From Haliotis asinina (lineage: Eukaryota > Mollusca > Gastropoda > Lepetellida > Haliotidae), in contig NC_090285.1 in the NCBI RefSeq assembly GCF_037392515.1, positions 7,693,501 through 7,757,500 of the forward strand: a DNA stretch of 64,000 bases, given 5' to 3'. Of the stretch, positions 36,226 through 47,574 are shown in pieces; position 1 is the first letter of the stretch, and each line of letters starts with the position of its first letter. Below the pieces are notes generated by a model. The model made no database searches and was not told the DNA's origin. It saw nothing but the letters and a program-made list of their open reading frames with translations. The position numbers were made by a program, and so were the translations under genes.

Positions 36226-38360
36226 TCCCAACTCGCTCCCCGGTTCTCCCTACCCCAGATCCCTCCATAGCTCCCTCCTGAAGCCTGCCTTGAGAAGACA
36301 ACGAGTTGCCCCATCCTACCCCGCCATTGTCTGTCGTGAACTCAGCTAACCCGTCTCCCTATACCGCATTCGTCTTGGACTACTTCACAACAAAGCGGCA
36401 CGCGTCTCCCAAGTTGGGGGGACCAACAATGGGAGGGGTAAACCTTTTACTACTCTTCCTATAGACGTCACCTACTCGAGCGAGACGGCCAAATTCGCCC
36501 GCCCTTCCAACCGTGCCTAGTCGACCGTGGACAGTGAAATGTAAAGCCACTCGCGCACGGGAGATGTAATACACACAGCTACTATAAAAAGGCTCTGCAG
36601 AGTAAAAAAGCACCTTCGAATTTCTTTGAACTACGCTTTAATATTTTCCTATTAAGCTACAGAATTTGTCTACATAATGCAGACTGAAATGTTTTCAGAA
36701 TTTCGTCTAGAAATATGTCAGTATCTCTATTCTATACTTGCATGAACCACTTTCCTTGGTAACAGATGGAGGTATATATGTGTGTAAGATATCAAGACTT
36801 AACAACAGCTCGCTAATGAAAACCTGTTTCTCTCTGTTAAAGAATGCAATTAAACGAGGCGTGTATCCGGTTGTCGATGGGCAATGAGAAATTAGCTCGC
36901 ATTTAAAAATTAATTTTCCTCTCTTCCCCCACCTAAAAAAGTATATCTAGTTAATATCAATTAACTGACGCCAGTGACGTCATATCTTCCAGTGAATTAA
37001 CCCGCGTTAATGCCCACTACTCAGGAATGCATGTGTTCAGCACTTGCTGAATTTCTGCAATTAATCTGAGATAAATCAGCTTCACCCTGTTATACCAGGG
37101 CTGTAGTCTCAGATCACCCAGCCATTCTTTCACATCCGACCCCTCAACAGTGACCCGCATCCCCCTGGAATACACTCCAGACCTTTACATAAAAAAAACT
37201 CCGTCCCTTCACACACGAGTCCCTAAAGTCCGGAGTAGGGGTCGAGATTGACTCAGTTCTGTGTTGTCAGCCCAATCGCTTCAATATAGACGGCAATAAC
37301 CAGGCTACGGGCGCCTTGTTTCACCTCCGCCCTACACAAAGCTATATATAAGTATATACTGCTGTCGGCGTCACAGCTCGCCTCACTTTCCTCTCCCATT
37401 GCCTTTGGTGCTGCGTACCCTCACAATATCCTCTCCATAAGCCCTGTATACATCCGAACGTTGTTAAACCCTTTCTGTCCTTGTGAGGATGGTTGTAGAA
37501 TACGGTGATTTAATGTTGTATTCATATCGGCAATAAAATCAGAAGGGGTGACTTGCGCGACTATTGTAGCGGACCCGACTCCAAGTGTTAGAACCGGACC
37601 GCAACAAACAGTAAGAGCTGCCACATTCAAAAATTCTGTTTATAAATAGCACCCATTCCCCTAAATGCATTAGTCAACACTCTGTCATAAACATTTGCAT
37701 TCTTTTTCTACCATGAAGACTGAATTCAAGAAAGGAAGAACTCGATCAAGTATTACACTCCGCCGTCCCTCAGATCGTGAATTATACTGAATCCTTGTGA
37801 AATAGTTATCGATTTTTTAAAATCAATTTTTGTAGTAACAGAATTTCTCAACATAGCGCATGAACATAGAAAACTAAGACTAAATAATGCAAATACACCA
37901 AAGCATATTAAAATTGCAATCATTTTATTCCTTGCAAAAATAAAGCACATTTCGTAGAAATATAGCTTGTATCGATGGTAAAATTGTACAAAATGCTATG
38001 GGGATTATCACACAGAGGCAGTTCGCTGGTGCTCCTTTTAAAACATACTCACAACCAGAGCATAACAAGGGAGTATAATTTACAAAATATATGTACATAT
38101 ATATACAATATAAAGCACTCATTGCAAAATACGCTTATGTGAACACTTGGGGAAAATATAGATCTTTTGTAGAAACAGTATCTTCAAAATAGAAAACAAT
38201 TTGTAGAAAAATACCGCATGATATGACTATTGTTTGAATCCATGGCAGTTGTGACGTCATGAACTGGCGCGTGCTGGCACGAGTTGGTCGCGAGACCTGC
38301 GACGACGCTGCAGCGACAGCCTCGACTTGGTTCACAGTTTTCATATACGCCACCGTGAAT
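36226..38360. other. intergenic, no gene assigned
   Basis: Contains TATA-like words at 36583 (TATAAAAA) and 37343 (TATATATAAG) without a recognisable transcript downstream. This region lies 3' of the ASCL gene and could hold the rest of its 3' UTR if the second exon is real. AATAAA on the minus strand occurs at 37929-37924. Confidence 0.4.
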
Positions 38361-38395
38361 TTATTGAACGGGTGGGTCGCATATGTCCGAGTTCT
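38361..38395 (-). CDS. possible second coding exon of the ASCL gene
   Basis: On the minus strand a good acceptor (GGTTGTGTTGTGCAG, ending 38396) is followed by AG AAC TCG..., which completes the codon left open by the donor at 39418/39417. The joined tail would change from ...[10 protein letters not shown] to ...LNLT-ENSDICDPPVQ, stopping at TAA 38363-38361. The implied intron is 1,022 nt. AATAAA overlaps the stop region. In vertebrate ASCL1 an intron follows the coding region, so a 3' intron is plausible. This is inference from splice signals and phase only. Confidence 0.35.
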
Positions 38396-39121
38396 CTGCA
38401 CAACACAACCTCCCGACCCTCCTGGTCACATTAAGGGGGCAGGGATAATGAAGGCACGGTAGGTAGTTGAACAGACAGTCCAACAGTAGTCCTTGCAGAA
38501 ACTAGTGTACAGTGTCCGTCATCGTCCTTGTCTTTTCGTCCTTTCAGTTCTGTGGACGACCGCTACCCATGGGTGGGGGCCCCGTGGGTGGGGATCAGCT
38601 CGTCACCATGGAGATGGGACATGTATGTCCTCACGTATATGTCCATAACCTTCTGGCGCCCTTCAGTTACCTCTCGCGTGGACTTTTCGTATCGAGTTCA
38701 GTTCCTAAAGTGGAAAAAAAGCAAAAAGGTTAGATTGAATAAAACGGAATTAACAATACGCTATATTCTACAGAGAACACTGAAAGCGCGCGACTTTCGC
38801 CACGATAAATATGTGCCCTGGTTATATTTGATGCCTTTTCATATAACTGTTTTCTTTAGCAAGAGTAGTGAATCGCGTAAGCATAACGAGCCCCACATCC
38901 GCCAGAACCCAAGGCCTGCTATTGTGGGTCTGGGAGTTAGCAGATGGGGGCAGCGGTCCGACTGTGTGTCGCTATTTGCACTGTCCGCCTCCTAGTTCAA
39001 TGCCAGTTCCTCACGCATGCTATCAAAAATACTTCATTCATGCCCTTTGAAATACCACCCTTAACTATCTACCAAATAGGGCAGTTATGAAAAGACTGAG
39101 ATACAAAAGCCGCTCCGGGCA
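38396..39121. other. ASCL 3' flank or putative intron
   Basis: If the donor at 39417 is used, this is intron. If not, it is downstream of the gene. The long plus-strand frame 38528-38995 (rich in W, R and K) has no recognised motif and no expression signals. Confidence 0.4.
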
Positions 39122-39127
39122 TTTATT
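39122..39127 (-). terminator. candidate poly(A) signal for the unspliced ASCL transcript
   Basis: AATAAA on the minus strand, 271 nt after the in-frame stop at 39398. An unspliced transcript from 40254 to about 39105 would be about 1.15 kb. Confidence 0.45.
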
Positions 39128-39397
39128 TCTTGTATTTGCCGACTCGTTTCGGTACACACCTTAAATATTATCGCACAGGCGAACAGACAGAAATAACAAA
39201 TCAAAGCTGCCATTTACGATCAGTACGGTTAATCGACGTTCCCGTTTAAAGAACTCAATACAAACATTTCCCTTTTGAATACCACAAAGATGCGCTCGCT
39301 TGCATAATCCGGTATCAAAATAAAAAATTGAATACGATGTTGAGCATTGGAATGAATTACGCACAAATATTGCGCAGTAGAAATTTGCAGTGATACG

Positions 39398-40099
39398 TTA
39401 TTGGTGTAAAGACGTACCTGTTAGGTTAAGCTGAGCTCCGGCTTCTGACGATTTGTATAATTCGGTGATCCAGTGCGAGAAATCCACAAGGTCTGTCTCT
39501 TCCAGAGAACTTAAAGAGTCATACGAAGTGTCAGAACAACTGCTGGGGGACGGAGAATCGGTCATCGGGGTTGGGATCTGAGGTACAAGGTTGGGCACTG
39601 TCATCTGGGTGGGGTCAGAGACCTGGGGTGCGTACACTGGGGAGTGGGACGTGTCAGTGGAGTCAGGGACACATTGGGGGGACGATTCCCGACTGTCTGT
39701 CTGAAGCACCTCCTGAAGCTGTCTGATGTAGTCCACGGCAGAACGAAGTGTTTCAACCTTACTCATCTTCTTGTTTTTCCTTCCGCTTGGAACATGTTCT
39801 CTGAGAGTTTCAAAACCAAGGTTGACAAGCTTCACTCTGTTTCTCTCTCTCTCGTTGCGGCGGGCCACGGCAGCCGGCTGAGCTTTAGGTAAGTTATAGC
39901 CGAGTTTGCTGAAATCTATTCTTCTCTTACACCGCAACACCTCGGGTTCATCATCTGACTTGAGCTTCTTAGGTCGCAAGGCCTGGACTTGTTGGGCGAC
40001 GGTTGTCGCCTTCAGCAGAATGCATGGTCCAGTAACAATAACTTTGTTGAGATTGGACACTGGGATGGCTTGCATTGGCATACAGCTAACTGATGTCAT
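39398..40099 (-). CDS. ASCL: achaete-scute homolog, proneural bHLH transcription factor
   Basis: The frame encodes 233 residues from ATG 40099-40097; -3 is A and there is no upstream ATG in the predicted 5' UTR. The 34 open codons further upstream lack an ATG. The bHLH domain is at about residues 76-132: basic region [15 protein letters not shown], helix 1 [13 protein letters not shown], a short loop SGRKNKK and helix 2 [21 protein letters not shown]. The [15 protein letters not shown] segment before it and a C-terminal DLVDFSHW motif (203-210) match ASCL1/ASCL2-type proteins. A Ser/Pro-rich linker lies between. Family members heterodimerise with E proteins (Daughterless/TCF class), bind CANNTG and drive neural progenitor fate in the nucleus. 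The final codons contain a strong donor, CAG|GTACGT (exon end 39418), so the last six residues may be replaced by another exon. Confidence 0.96.
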   Translation of the reverse strand: MTSVSCMPMQAIPVSNLNKVIVTGPCILLKATTVAQQVQALRPKKLKSDDEPEVLRCKRRIDFSKLGYNLPKAQPAAVARRNERERNRVKLVNLGFETLREHVPSGRKNKKMSKVETLRSAVDYIRQLQEVLQTDSRESSPQCVPDSTDTSHSPVYAPQVSDPTQMTVPNLVPQIPTPMTDSPSPSSCSDTSYDSLSSLEETDLVDFSHWITELYKSSEAGAQLNLTGTSLHQ

Positions 40100-40247
40100 C
40101 TTGGGCGATGTATGTCTCCAACGGTAAAGTGCGCCAAGAGTTGATGATCGTGCGAGTCTCGTGTCTGGAGCGTGTGAAGCACGGAATACCTGGCTCGTCA
40201 CTTTGGAGGGAACCCTCTGCTCTCACACACCTACACAGGGAGCTACT

Positions 40248-40290
40248 ATCGAATGACTATTGTCAATGAACGAAGGAATTTATAACCCGG
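40248..40290 (-). promoter_or_regulatory. core promoter of the ASCL gene: TATA box and initiator
   Basis: On the minus strand TATAAAT lies at 40284-40278. An initiator TCATTC lies 30 nt downstream, with predicted +1 A at 40254. This spacing is what is expected for a focused Pol II start. It gives a 5' UTR of about 155 nt without an upstream ATG. Confidence 0.65.
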
Positions 40291-40328
40291 TGGCTAGACC
40301 TTGGCCACGCCCCGCTTGCCTAGCCACG

Positions 40329-40334
40329 CACCTG
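40329..40334 (-). promoter_or_regulatory. E-box CAGGTG, possible autoregulatory site
   Basis: CAGGTG on the minus strand, about 75-80 bp upstream of the predicted start. This is the core preferred by achaete-scute/E-protein dimers. A second E-box, CATATG, is at 40348-40353. Function is inferred from family knowledge. Confidence 0.4.
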
Positions 40335-40370
40335 ACAAGGTGTCAATCATATGGGCGCTCGCGCGCCCAG

Positions 40371-40378
40371 CGCGTGCC
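40371..40378 (-). promoter_or_regulatory. Hairy/HES class C site GGCACGCG
   Basis: GGCACGCG (then CT) on the minus strand lies about 117-124 bp upstream of the predicted start. Drosophila Hairy represses achaete through GGCACGCGAC, and mammalian HES1 represses ASCL1 through a class C site, so position and sequence fit a conserved repressive input. An adjacent perfect inverted repeat, GGGCGC-TCGC-GCGCCC (40353-40368), makes the patch GC-rich. Confidence 0.45.
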
Positions 40379-40399
40379 CTCAGTGGAAGAGAAATACCG

Positions 40400-41088
40400 A
40401 TCCAGTCCAGGAGAACCTCTCAGTGCAGGACAGCTTAATGGCTTAAAAAGATGAACTTATGAAATATTCTGCAACGCATAAGGCAGTGGCGTTGAATAAT
40501 ACTTCGTTTTGAATATATGTTCTTTTTCAAGATTAAGTCTGCCTGTGACCCTTTGAGGTGTTTGAAAACCCTGTTCACTGGACTGTATCAGGCGGTTGTA
40601 CACGGCGAGCCCCGATTTCGCTATCTGGTATAGCTTTCCATTTACCAGGCTTTGTTGATGTCGTGGAAACAGTCACCAGATTATACTATTTAACTGTTAA
40701 TGCATTGGATCAGAAAAGTTAACAACGAAATATACGTTATCGTATCAACCAGCCCGAACATTGCATTTCATACCGCTGATATTTCATTCTTTGAAGGTAG
40801 ACCTTCTTCACGTTGTCAGAAATAAATGTGGAGATTGTTCAGTTTTGATAGGGTACATCAACTGAGTTGTCGACTTTGGTGTCAGAAAATAGCGCAAGCC
40901 AAGTAAGTCCCAAACAGATAATATATTGGATGGAGTTGTACCTACACATACACTGTTGTGCAAAAGAAAGTCTTCAGTTGAAAATTTTATTTCACCAAAA
41001 TATTACAAAAATTTCCAAAACGTTACCGGGATGAACTGCTGCCAAGATTCCTGACTCTGAAGGTCAAAACACAACTATGATATCAACA
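40400..41088. other. ASCL upstream region, no gene seen
   Basis: AT-rich sequence upstream of the promoter. No repeat recognised. Confidence 0.4.
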
Positions 41089-41481
41089 TCATATAATCAC
41101 CATCGAATCACCAATTTCATCCTTAGTCATTATCAAAAATGGTTGCATATATTCTTTTGCTCGGTAGTGTATTGAACACAACTTGACAAAAATGAGTTCT
41201 GCTTCAACATTACCATGTATTAAAGATTCCAATTTCAACACGTTATAATGAATTCCGAACTGTTCTCTCAGCTCATGTAGTGTAGCGGAATGACGGACAC
41301 ACCTGCGTCCCGCGAACCATTCCCCCGCGCTGGGCGATTTTCCCCGCCCCGATGACCGCGTAGCCCGCATCCCTCCTCCCGCCAAGTCCATCTCTCCGAC
41401 CGCGTTTATGGCTATAATATGGTCATTGAAACGACCCGTATTCGACACAAGGCAAGACAAAGCTTCACAATTCCTATACAT
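41089..41481 (-). other. open frame of 130 codons over a CpG-rich patch, unrecognised
   Basis: A complete ATG-to-TGA frame begins MYRNCEALSCLVSNTGRF and contains CVRHSATLHELREQFGIHYN, with an Arg/Gly-rich middle over the CpG-rich patch 41280-41410. It lies about 0.8 kb upstream of the ASCL start on the same strand. No domain, signal peptide or splice evidence supports it. A CpG-rich regulatory element with a chance frame is equally likely. Confidence 0.2.
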
Positions 41482-41825
41482 CCTTGTTATTAATTTTATA
41501 GCTTTGTTTGACTGCAGATTGTCACAGAGCGAGGGTTATGTTGAGATTGGCTGATATTTCTGAACAGGTGGCTCGATGTTCCTTTGTAAACACTTTTCTA
41601 CTGTTAATTGTTGATGTTCTGTTACAACTCTAGACTCAGCGGCATTCAATAACGGTTATTACCTTGAACAACTCCCATCTGAAGAAATTCTGAGGATGTA
41701 AAGTCAGGAATATTATATTTCAAATTTGGAGTCAAAATTTAATTTTCAGATGGACAATGGTTTCGGAATTAGCATTCCTGAGCGTTTGATTGAAATCCAA
41801 TTTTTGTCTGACAACTGCACACGCG

Positions 41826-41948
41826 CGCGAACGCACACACACACACACACACAGAGCCACAAGCACACGCCCACAGACACGCACATACGATTACACGCAC
41901 ACAGACAAACACAAGCACACACATACACTCACAAGCACAAGCACAAGC

Positions 41949-41985
<37 letters not shown>

Positions 41986-41993
41986 AGCAAACA
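41826..41993. repeat. CA-rich microsatellite
   Basis: Pure CA runs (about 41835-41853 and 41951-41982) are joined by CACAAG and ACACGC variants. Frames rich in Thr/His or Cys/Val are artefacts. Confidence 0.92.
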
Positions 41994-41999
41994 AACATA

Positions 42000-43160
42000 A
42001 AAACATACAGACGGAAGGTTGTGTCTCACAATACCTTCTTCAACCATCGTCATATAAAAGGCCCGGTTGTTCTTCAACTTCTAATGAGCAGGAAACAACA
42101 CAAAAAAATCGAATCGGGACATGCGTTCCGTAAAGGGGAGAAAAAAATAAATACCCGTACGGTCACAACCATATGAGTCATATTCATTGAGTACAAAGTG
42201 ATGATGAAACTACCCAAATGGTTGGATCTTAATTAGATATTTTGTACGTATGCGGTTTAAGTGTGTTTTCGATCTTAATTAACAACTTCTGACTTCATTC
42301 ATTTCTCATTGGAGTCTGTATCCTATCGTCACGTAACAAGAAACATTTCCCGCAAATTACCTAGAAGCCATTAACCGTGTAAACAGATTAACAATAGATA
42401 CAGTCCTCACTACGACGGGGGACGACATTCAGCCATATTACATCACGTCGTTCTCCAACGCCCGACATTGTCCATATTTGCTGTGACGTAACAGCCACGC
42501 GCTTTGACATCATCCGGGCTTTGTATGTCCACCAAGTGTGAAATCCTTTCAGCGATCAAAGAAGTGATTATCACCTGTTTTCATCCACGGGCTGTATTTA
42601 CCTTATTTACTTACTACTCTGATGCAGCCCCCAGCGGAGCGAGGACGGTTTTTGATTGATGAACCAATTTCAGTCGTCTGTCCGCCATGTTGGATTACGT
42701 CGTACCGGCTGTGTAAGTGTGGATATACATCAGACATACGACCCCACGGCCTTAGGGCATTACAGAACGCGATCTTGGCTGTATGATAACAATCTTTATT
42801 ATTGTTATTATTCTACATTGTGCCACGATTCAAAATCAGATTACACACACAATTCACGATATTTTCTCCAATCAAAATATGGCCTCAGGTGCTTCCAATG
42901 AAATATCCTCGTAATGTGTTAGAATTCGTTTATGACCCAAATTTCCTTAATGGGTTCTAAAGTTTCAATTCAATTAAAATGGTTTGTCTCAGGGGAGCAA
43001 TTTTAATGTAATTGGCGGGTTCGCTCAGATTTCTTTCTGTGTTTCCTTTGTGCTGAAATTCTGCAATCTGGACAGAAGACTAGGTGAACATCTTGCCGCT
43101 AGTTTCCTGAGAGAGTAATCATCGCACTGAAGTACAGATTTCTCCACTTCAAAGCTGAAT
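42000..43160. other. intergenic, no gene seen
   Basis: No exon or named repeat identified. Confidence 0.5.
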
Positions 43161-43163
43161 GGT

Positions 43164-43190
43164 CCCCCCCCCCCCCCCCACACACACACA
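43164..43190. repeat. poly-C run followed by CA repeat
   Basis: Sixteen C followed by ACACACACACA. Confidence 0.9.
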
Positions 43191-44635
43191 ACTACCCTCA
43201 CTTCTCATCCACCCACGGCCATCTGTCGACCCTCGCGTCATTCCTATGCAGCGCCGATGTAACAAAAATGTCTTTAACAGCTACAAATATTTCTATTTCC
43301 AAAGTAAATTTCAAAAGTTGTCTTCGCCATATATATTCGCGATGAATTATATACACAGAATCAAACACCCCACATCTATAACACACACTCACCCGACCCC
43401 TTTATTTCAGATTTCACCCCGATCTAATGGCGCGTGTGGACCCGATCTATTCGCGTGAGCCATGTTTGTAGAAACAAGGGCCATGCCTATGATGTGAAGG
43501 ACTTGAAAGTCCTATCGGTTGTGTCGGTACTGAAGTAAACATCTCGATCTGCCGGGGTAAACTGGGGGTTACAGGGGAAAGCGGGTGACTATCAAGTCAC
43601 CGGTCCCTCCAGAACGTGTCACGAGGGATCCTAGCCATAAACACGAGGGGGTGAGGGGCATGCATAGGGAACTAGGGGATCAGAGGACGCTGGTACTGGA
43701 ATATCAAACACACACTCACTCGGCAGGGAGATAGGACATTAACACGAATGAAACGCACAAAGGATTTATCAAAATGGATGTTATACATCGTTCAGGGCGA
43801 CCTTCCATACTTTCAGGTCAGCGCATAGCAATAAAATTAATGGATTGTTCCGGTATATATACCATTTAAAATGTAGGGGATATCCCGTTTGCGAGCATGC
43901 CACTAGCCAAAAGTCATTCCTATCCATACAGAATGGAATTTCCAAAGAAATTATCACATTTTCCCTTAATTTCTCTTCATCTGTTTCCTCCTTGGCTTCA
44001 TTTGCCTTTCGACATCAATCTTGTAAATCCAATATCCTCCACTTACTTTGAATGATAGATATCTGCCGCTGCAACAACACTGATGACAGGACCGATATCA
44101 ACGTCATCAACGTCGTCATCAACATCGCTACTCACGCAACCACACTTCATCGAAATGTGTTATGATCGGCATCATAAACCAAAAGAACTGTTACAATAGG
44201 AAATAGGTGTATCGGATGGTCAAACCTTTCAGTGTTGTAGTCATGCAATATACGCTGAACATAGCCCCACAAAGCACAGAGTTTAAACAGAAGTCGTTGA
44301 CGTGTACTGTTTCACACCTCTGATGGTGTTAAAATGAACTGTCTGCACTACAGTTAACACCATCCTTAGCCTAGAAACATACCTTTGAATAGAAGCGATA
44401 ACACAATTTCCACGATTAATATTAACTGAAAAGATACGTGACACTCGAATATTGATGTTCCACGGCGTCATTTCCAATGTCATTTCTTGAGAGCACATCC
44501 CTCAAGAAAGACATAAGAACACACAAAAAACTAAAATAGAAAATTGCATCAGACATCATTGGAGGTATGTGAATAAAACATGAACAATAATTATGTCATA
44601 CAGTTACCTATTTTGTGACCGATCACCTCGGTGAT
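43191..44635. other. intergenic, no gene seen
   Basis: No exon or named repeat identified. Short CATCAAC/GTCATC repeats lie near 44090-44130. Confidence 0.5.
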
Positions 44636-44772
44636 CTAGCCGATACAACGAGTGGAAAATCAGTGTTCGAACCCTGGCAGAAGAATGCCAACAGACGTTG
44701 ATTGAAATACCCGGTGTTACTGTTCGGAGTCAGTTTACAGTTTCCTGGTCGACATAAAACCAGTTTAACGCA
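44636..44772 (+). mobile_element. probable SINE, diverged
   Basis: A B-box-like GTGTTCGAACCCTGG sits about 50 bp after TCGGTGATCTAGCCGATACA. A tail segment reads CCTGGTCGACATAAAACCAG, then TTTAACGC. The order resembles a tRNA-derived SINE, but the A box is weak. Confidence 0.35.
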
Positions 44773-46049
44773 CTATAAACACTCTTCATATGTTTCTTGG
44801 TAAATGTACTCCTAATCGTAGAAAGTTTTATGTCTGCTTACTAGCGTCTCTTTCGATGGAAAAGAGGGCTACAACAGCAGTGAACTTCAACATACACAGA
44901 TGTACGTTTTACACCTAACGTGCAAGTGAAATCAAAGTCCTCCGAAGCTACGTGTAGCTAGTTAAGCTAAACGGTAGATTATTATAAGTGATGAACACTA
45001 ACAACAGCACGGATATTAAATATGAAGCAAATCGTACAACAGAAACAAGCATCAAAATCCGTAAATCGCAATAAAGTATTTTCCTCGGTATTACATGGCA
45101 CCAGGCTTCTGATTTGATTCACTTACTGTCCTACTCATGTAGATTTAATTGTTGACTACCAACAGTGTCTTTAAAAAATGAAATGCTTCAACTGAACTAC
45201 TACACCTGATGTCTGAAGATGTAAACAGGACAGTTAAAGCTTGCTGCAAGGAGCTATTAACTAAAGGTTTGAAAATCAAGCAACAATGTGAATTAAATTT
45301 ACAAAGGTAACCCGAAGGCAATGGGCCATAACCCTGCAAGCTTTTACCCCATCATGTTCAGAGACAGATCAAAGGCTCAACCGACCCTTGTGTTATAGTG
45401 TTGACTTCTACTCGACTGAGCTAACAATACCTAAAATGATAGACTTCTGGTAATGACATAAACAGGTACATAATCAGTTTACTCTGGGTGGGTCGAGTTT
45501 CGTTGTCCGTCTGTGATCTACCTTTAGTTGACTCTGGTTTGTGGGAACACAACTGAGGTACCGAAGCGAGCACGTCAAGTGGTGGTCAGTATTGTCCAGT
45601 TAAAATGTCTATGGTCATTACGACATAAACCTGGTCAGTTTGGCCAGCGGCTGTGAACTAGTCAAGTGGACTTTAATGTCCGTGTCGGATTTACTACCAA
45701 AGTTACTACCTAACGCAAGACAGCATCTCTTGATGCAGCTCTTTCTTAATGACGCTATAAGTAAGATATTCCCCGTGACCAGCACAAGATATATATATAT
45801 ATACAGTGCCACTGAGAAAGTCGAGATGTGAAGCCCCAATGGTTCCATCAGATATATGAGTCTGTAGATCATACAAGATAACACGTAAATGAGATCTCTT
45901 TTCATCACGATTAAACAATAGAAATTATTGATGTCAGAGATTCAGAGATATTACAATTTTCTGAAAAGCATGGGTTTTAAAATAAGTGAATGTCACGTCT
46001 TCATCAATAGATGTGTCGATTATACAGCCGCTTCGTTCAGTGTCTCGTC
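44773..46049. other. intergenic, no gene seen
   Basis: Includes a short AT run (45790-45803). Diverged direct repeats of ATGACATAAAC...GGT lie near 45454 and 45619. No gene. Confidence 0.45.
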
Positions 46050-46055
46050 CAATAC

Positions 46056-46105
46056 GCCCATTTGGCTGGAATATTGCTGAGCGCGGCGTTTAACGACAAA
46101 AGCAG
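46056..46105 (+). mobile_element. SINE family 2 tail fragment
   Basis: GGCTGGAATATTGCTGAGCG, then CGGCGTTTAACGACAAA, matches the 3' tail of family 2. The head is absent. Confidence 0.7.
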
Positions 46106-47570
46106 TGTCAAGCGCCATGTTCCTCTTGGGAACAAATTTGCTGTCAAAGATGTAATGGCTGCCTTGGATTATAGATATACATACATATATTCATTGTGTG
46201 ACGCATTCTGGACTTCGATGAGTCAATAACGAAATATGACTTCACGGATAGCGTTGTTCACACGTGTTTCTCTTCAGCTTGCCTCATCCAGTTATGTGTT
46301 TCTTCAATTGCAGGTTGTTGTTAATGTCAGTCTTCTGGTTAGCACAACATGCTATGCATATATACCTCTCATAACATAGTTGCAGTCACTTTTAGCCCGA
46401 AAACGCGGATGAACCTTCATCGGAAATTCGCCCATTGCAACGATAGACAAGAAATTGTTATCCTTTGTTTCGTCCTACTTAAGCCGATGGTCTGATTTGT
46501 TTACGTGATTCGCTGTTGCATCACAGACGGTTGACAATAAACGCTTTTTTTTATGTGAGCATGGAAAAAAATATCGCAACACCCATATTATTCATGGCAT
46601 CACCATTTTAAAAAAAAAAAAAAAACAGATCAAAGGAACTTGTCCTAACCACAGTTTAATTTGCTATCCCGAAGGAATGATTAATGCAAAATCTAAACTC
46701 GAAAAACACAAAAAGACACGGTTTATCAAGAGCAAATCTGATTCATTGTGTAGTGTTGATAACTATAGACGTATGACGTCATAGATTCATTTCCAGGATT
46801 CTGGTATAAAGTCTTCAAGAAATCACATAAGTGTCAATAATAGACCACAACGTCAATAGCTGATGGAACCTTAGACAACTGCAATAACGTCCTTCACCCG
46901 CATCCTCAATGACAGTTGTCCCATATCCTTATCAAAAGCGAATTAACCAAGTTAAACTGTTTACTGAAGCTTTGCTTAAATGACGTGTACACGTATTGCA
47001 GACAGACAGACGCACAGAGAGATATTTCATTACACATCTCATTGCAATGATTTATACATATTTAAAAAACCAACAAACATATTTTTTGTAATAAATGCAT
47101 ATTGCACGCGATGGTCCTCTTTGGTCGTGACACGTGCAATACTAATGCATGGAGCGCCCGAATGGTCACGATAATCCTACCAAAAATAACAGATGGCTAT
47201 ATCGGAGCAACAGCGTAGGGATGGACAACATTTTGGATACATCGAGAGCGACGTTTCGGTGTAGTTTCTATCAAGCAAGTCTGGTTTTTCCTACTTTGAT
47301 CCGCTGGCGGGTAAAATATATAAAACAAAAGCATGATGAAACACCAAAATTAATACTAATTACTAAACAAACTACAGATACCTTTTCCATGCAATACCTA
47401 TGAATGTTTGCCTCCAGTTTGCAGAGTTTACATTTCATAGTGTGACAAACACGGTGGTGATCTTGTAGACACGCGACTCTACAAGTGGAATCATGCGTCT
47501 ACAGAGAATATGTCAACTTATTAACGTCCCAGTAGAGATTATAGTTACTGCTAATTTAGTTGTTTTGTAG
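46106..47570. other. intergenic, no gene seen
   Basis: A poly-A run of about 15 lies at 46610-46625. No exon supported. Confidence 0.5.
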
Positions 47571-47574
47571 TTGC

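Noticed and set aside
36583..36590. TATAAAAA, and a similar TATATATAAG at 37343
   Set aside because: No initiator at the expected distance that I could defend and no recognisable transcript downstream.
38528..38995. 155-codon plus-strand frame downstream of ASCL
   Set aside because: Composition is W/R/K-heavy with no recognised motif, and it lies antisense in the putative ASCL intron without promoter signals.
40097..40201. Upstream extension of the ASCL frame by 34 codons
   Set aside because: It has no ATG; the first codon of the extended frame is GTG. The ATG at 40099 has a good context and fits the predicted 5' UTR.
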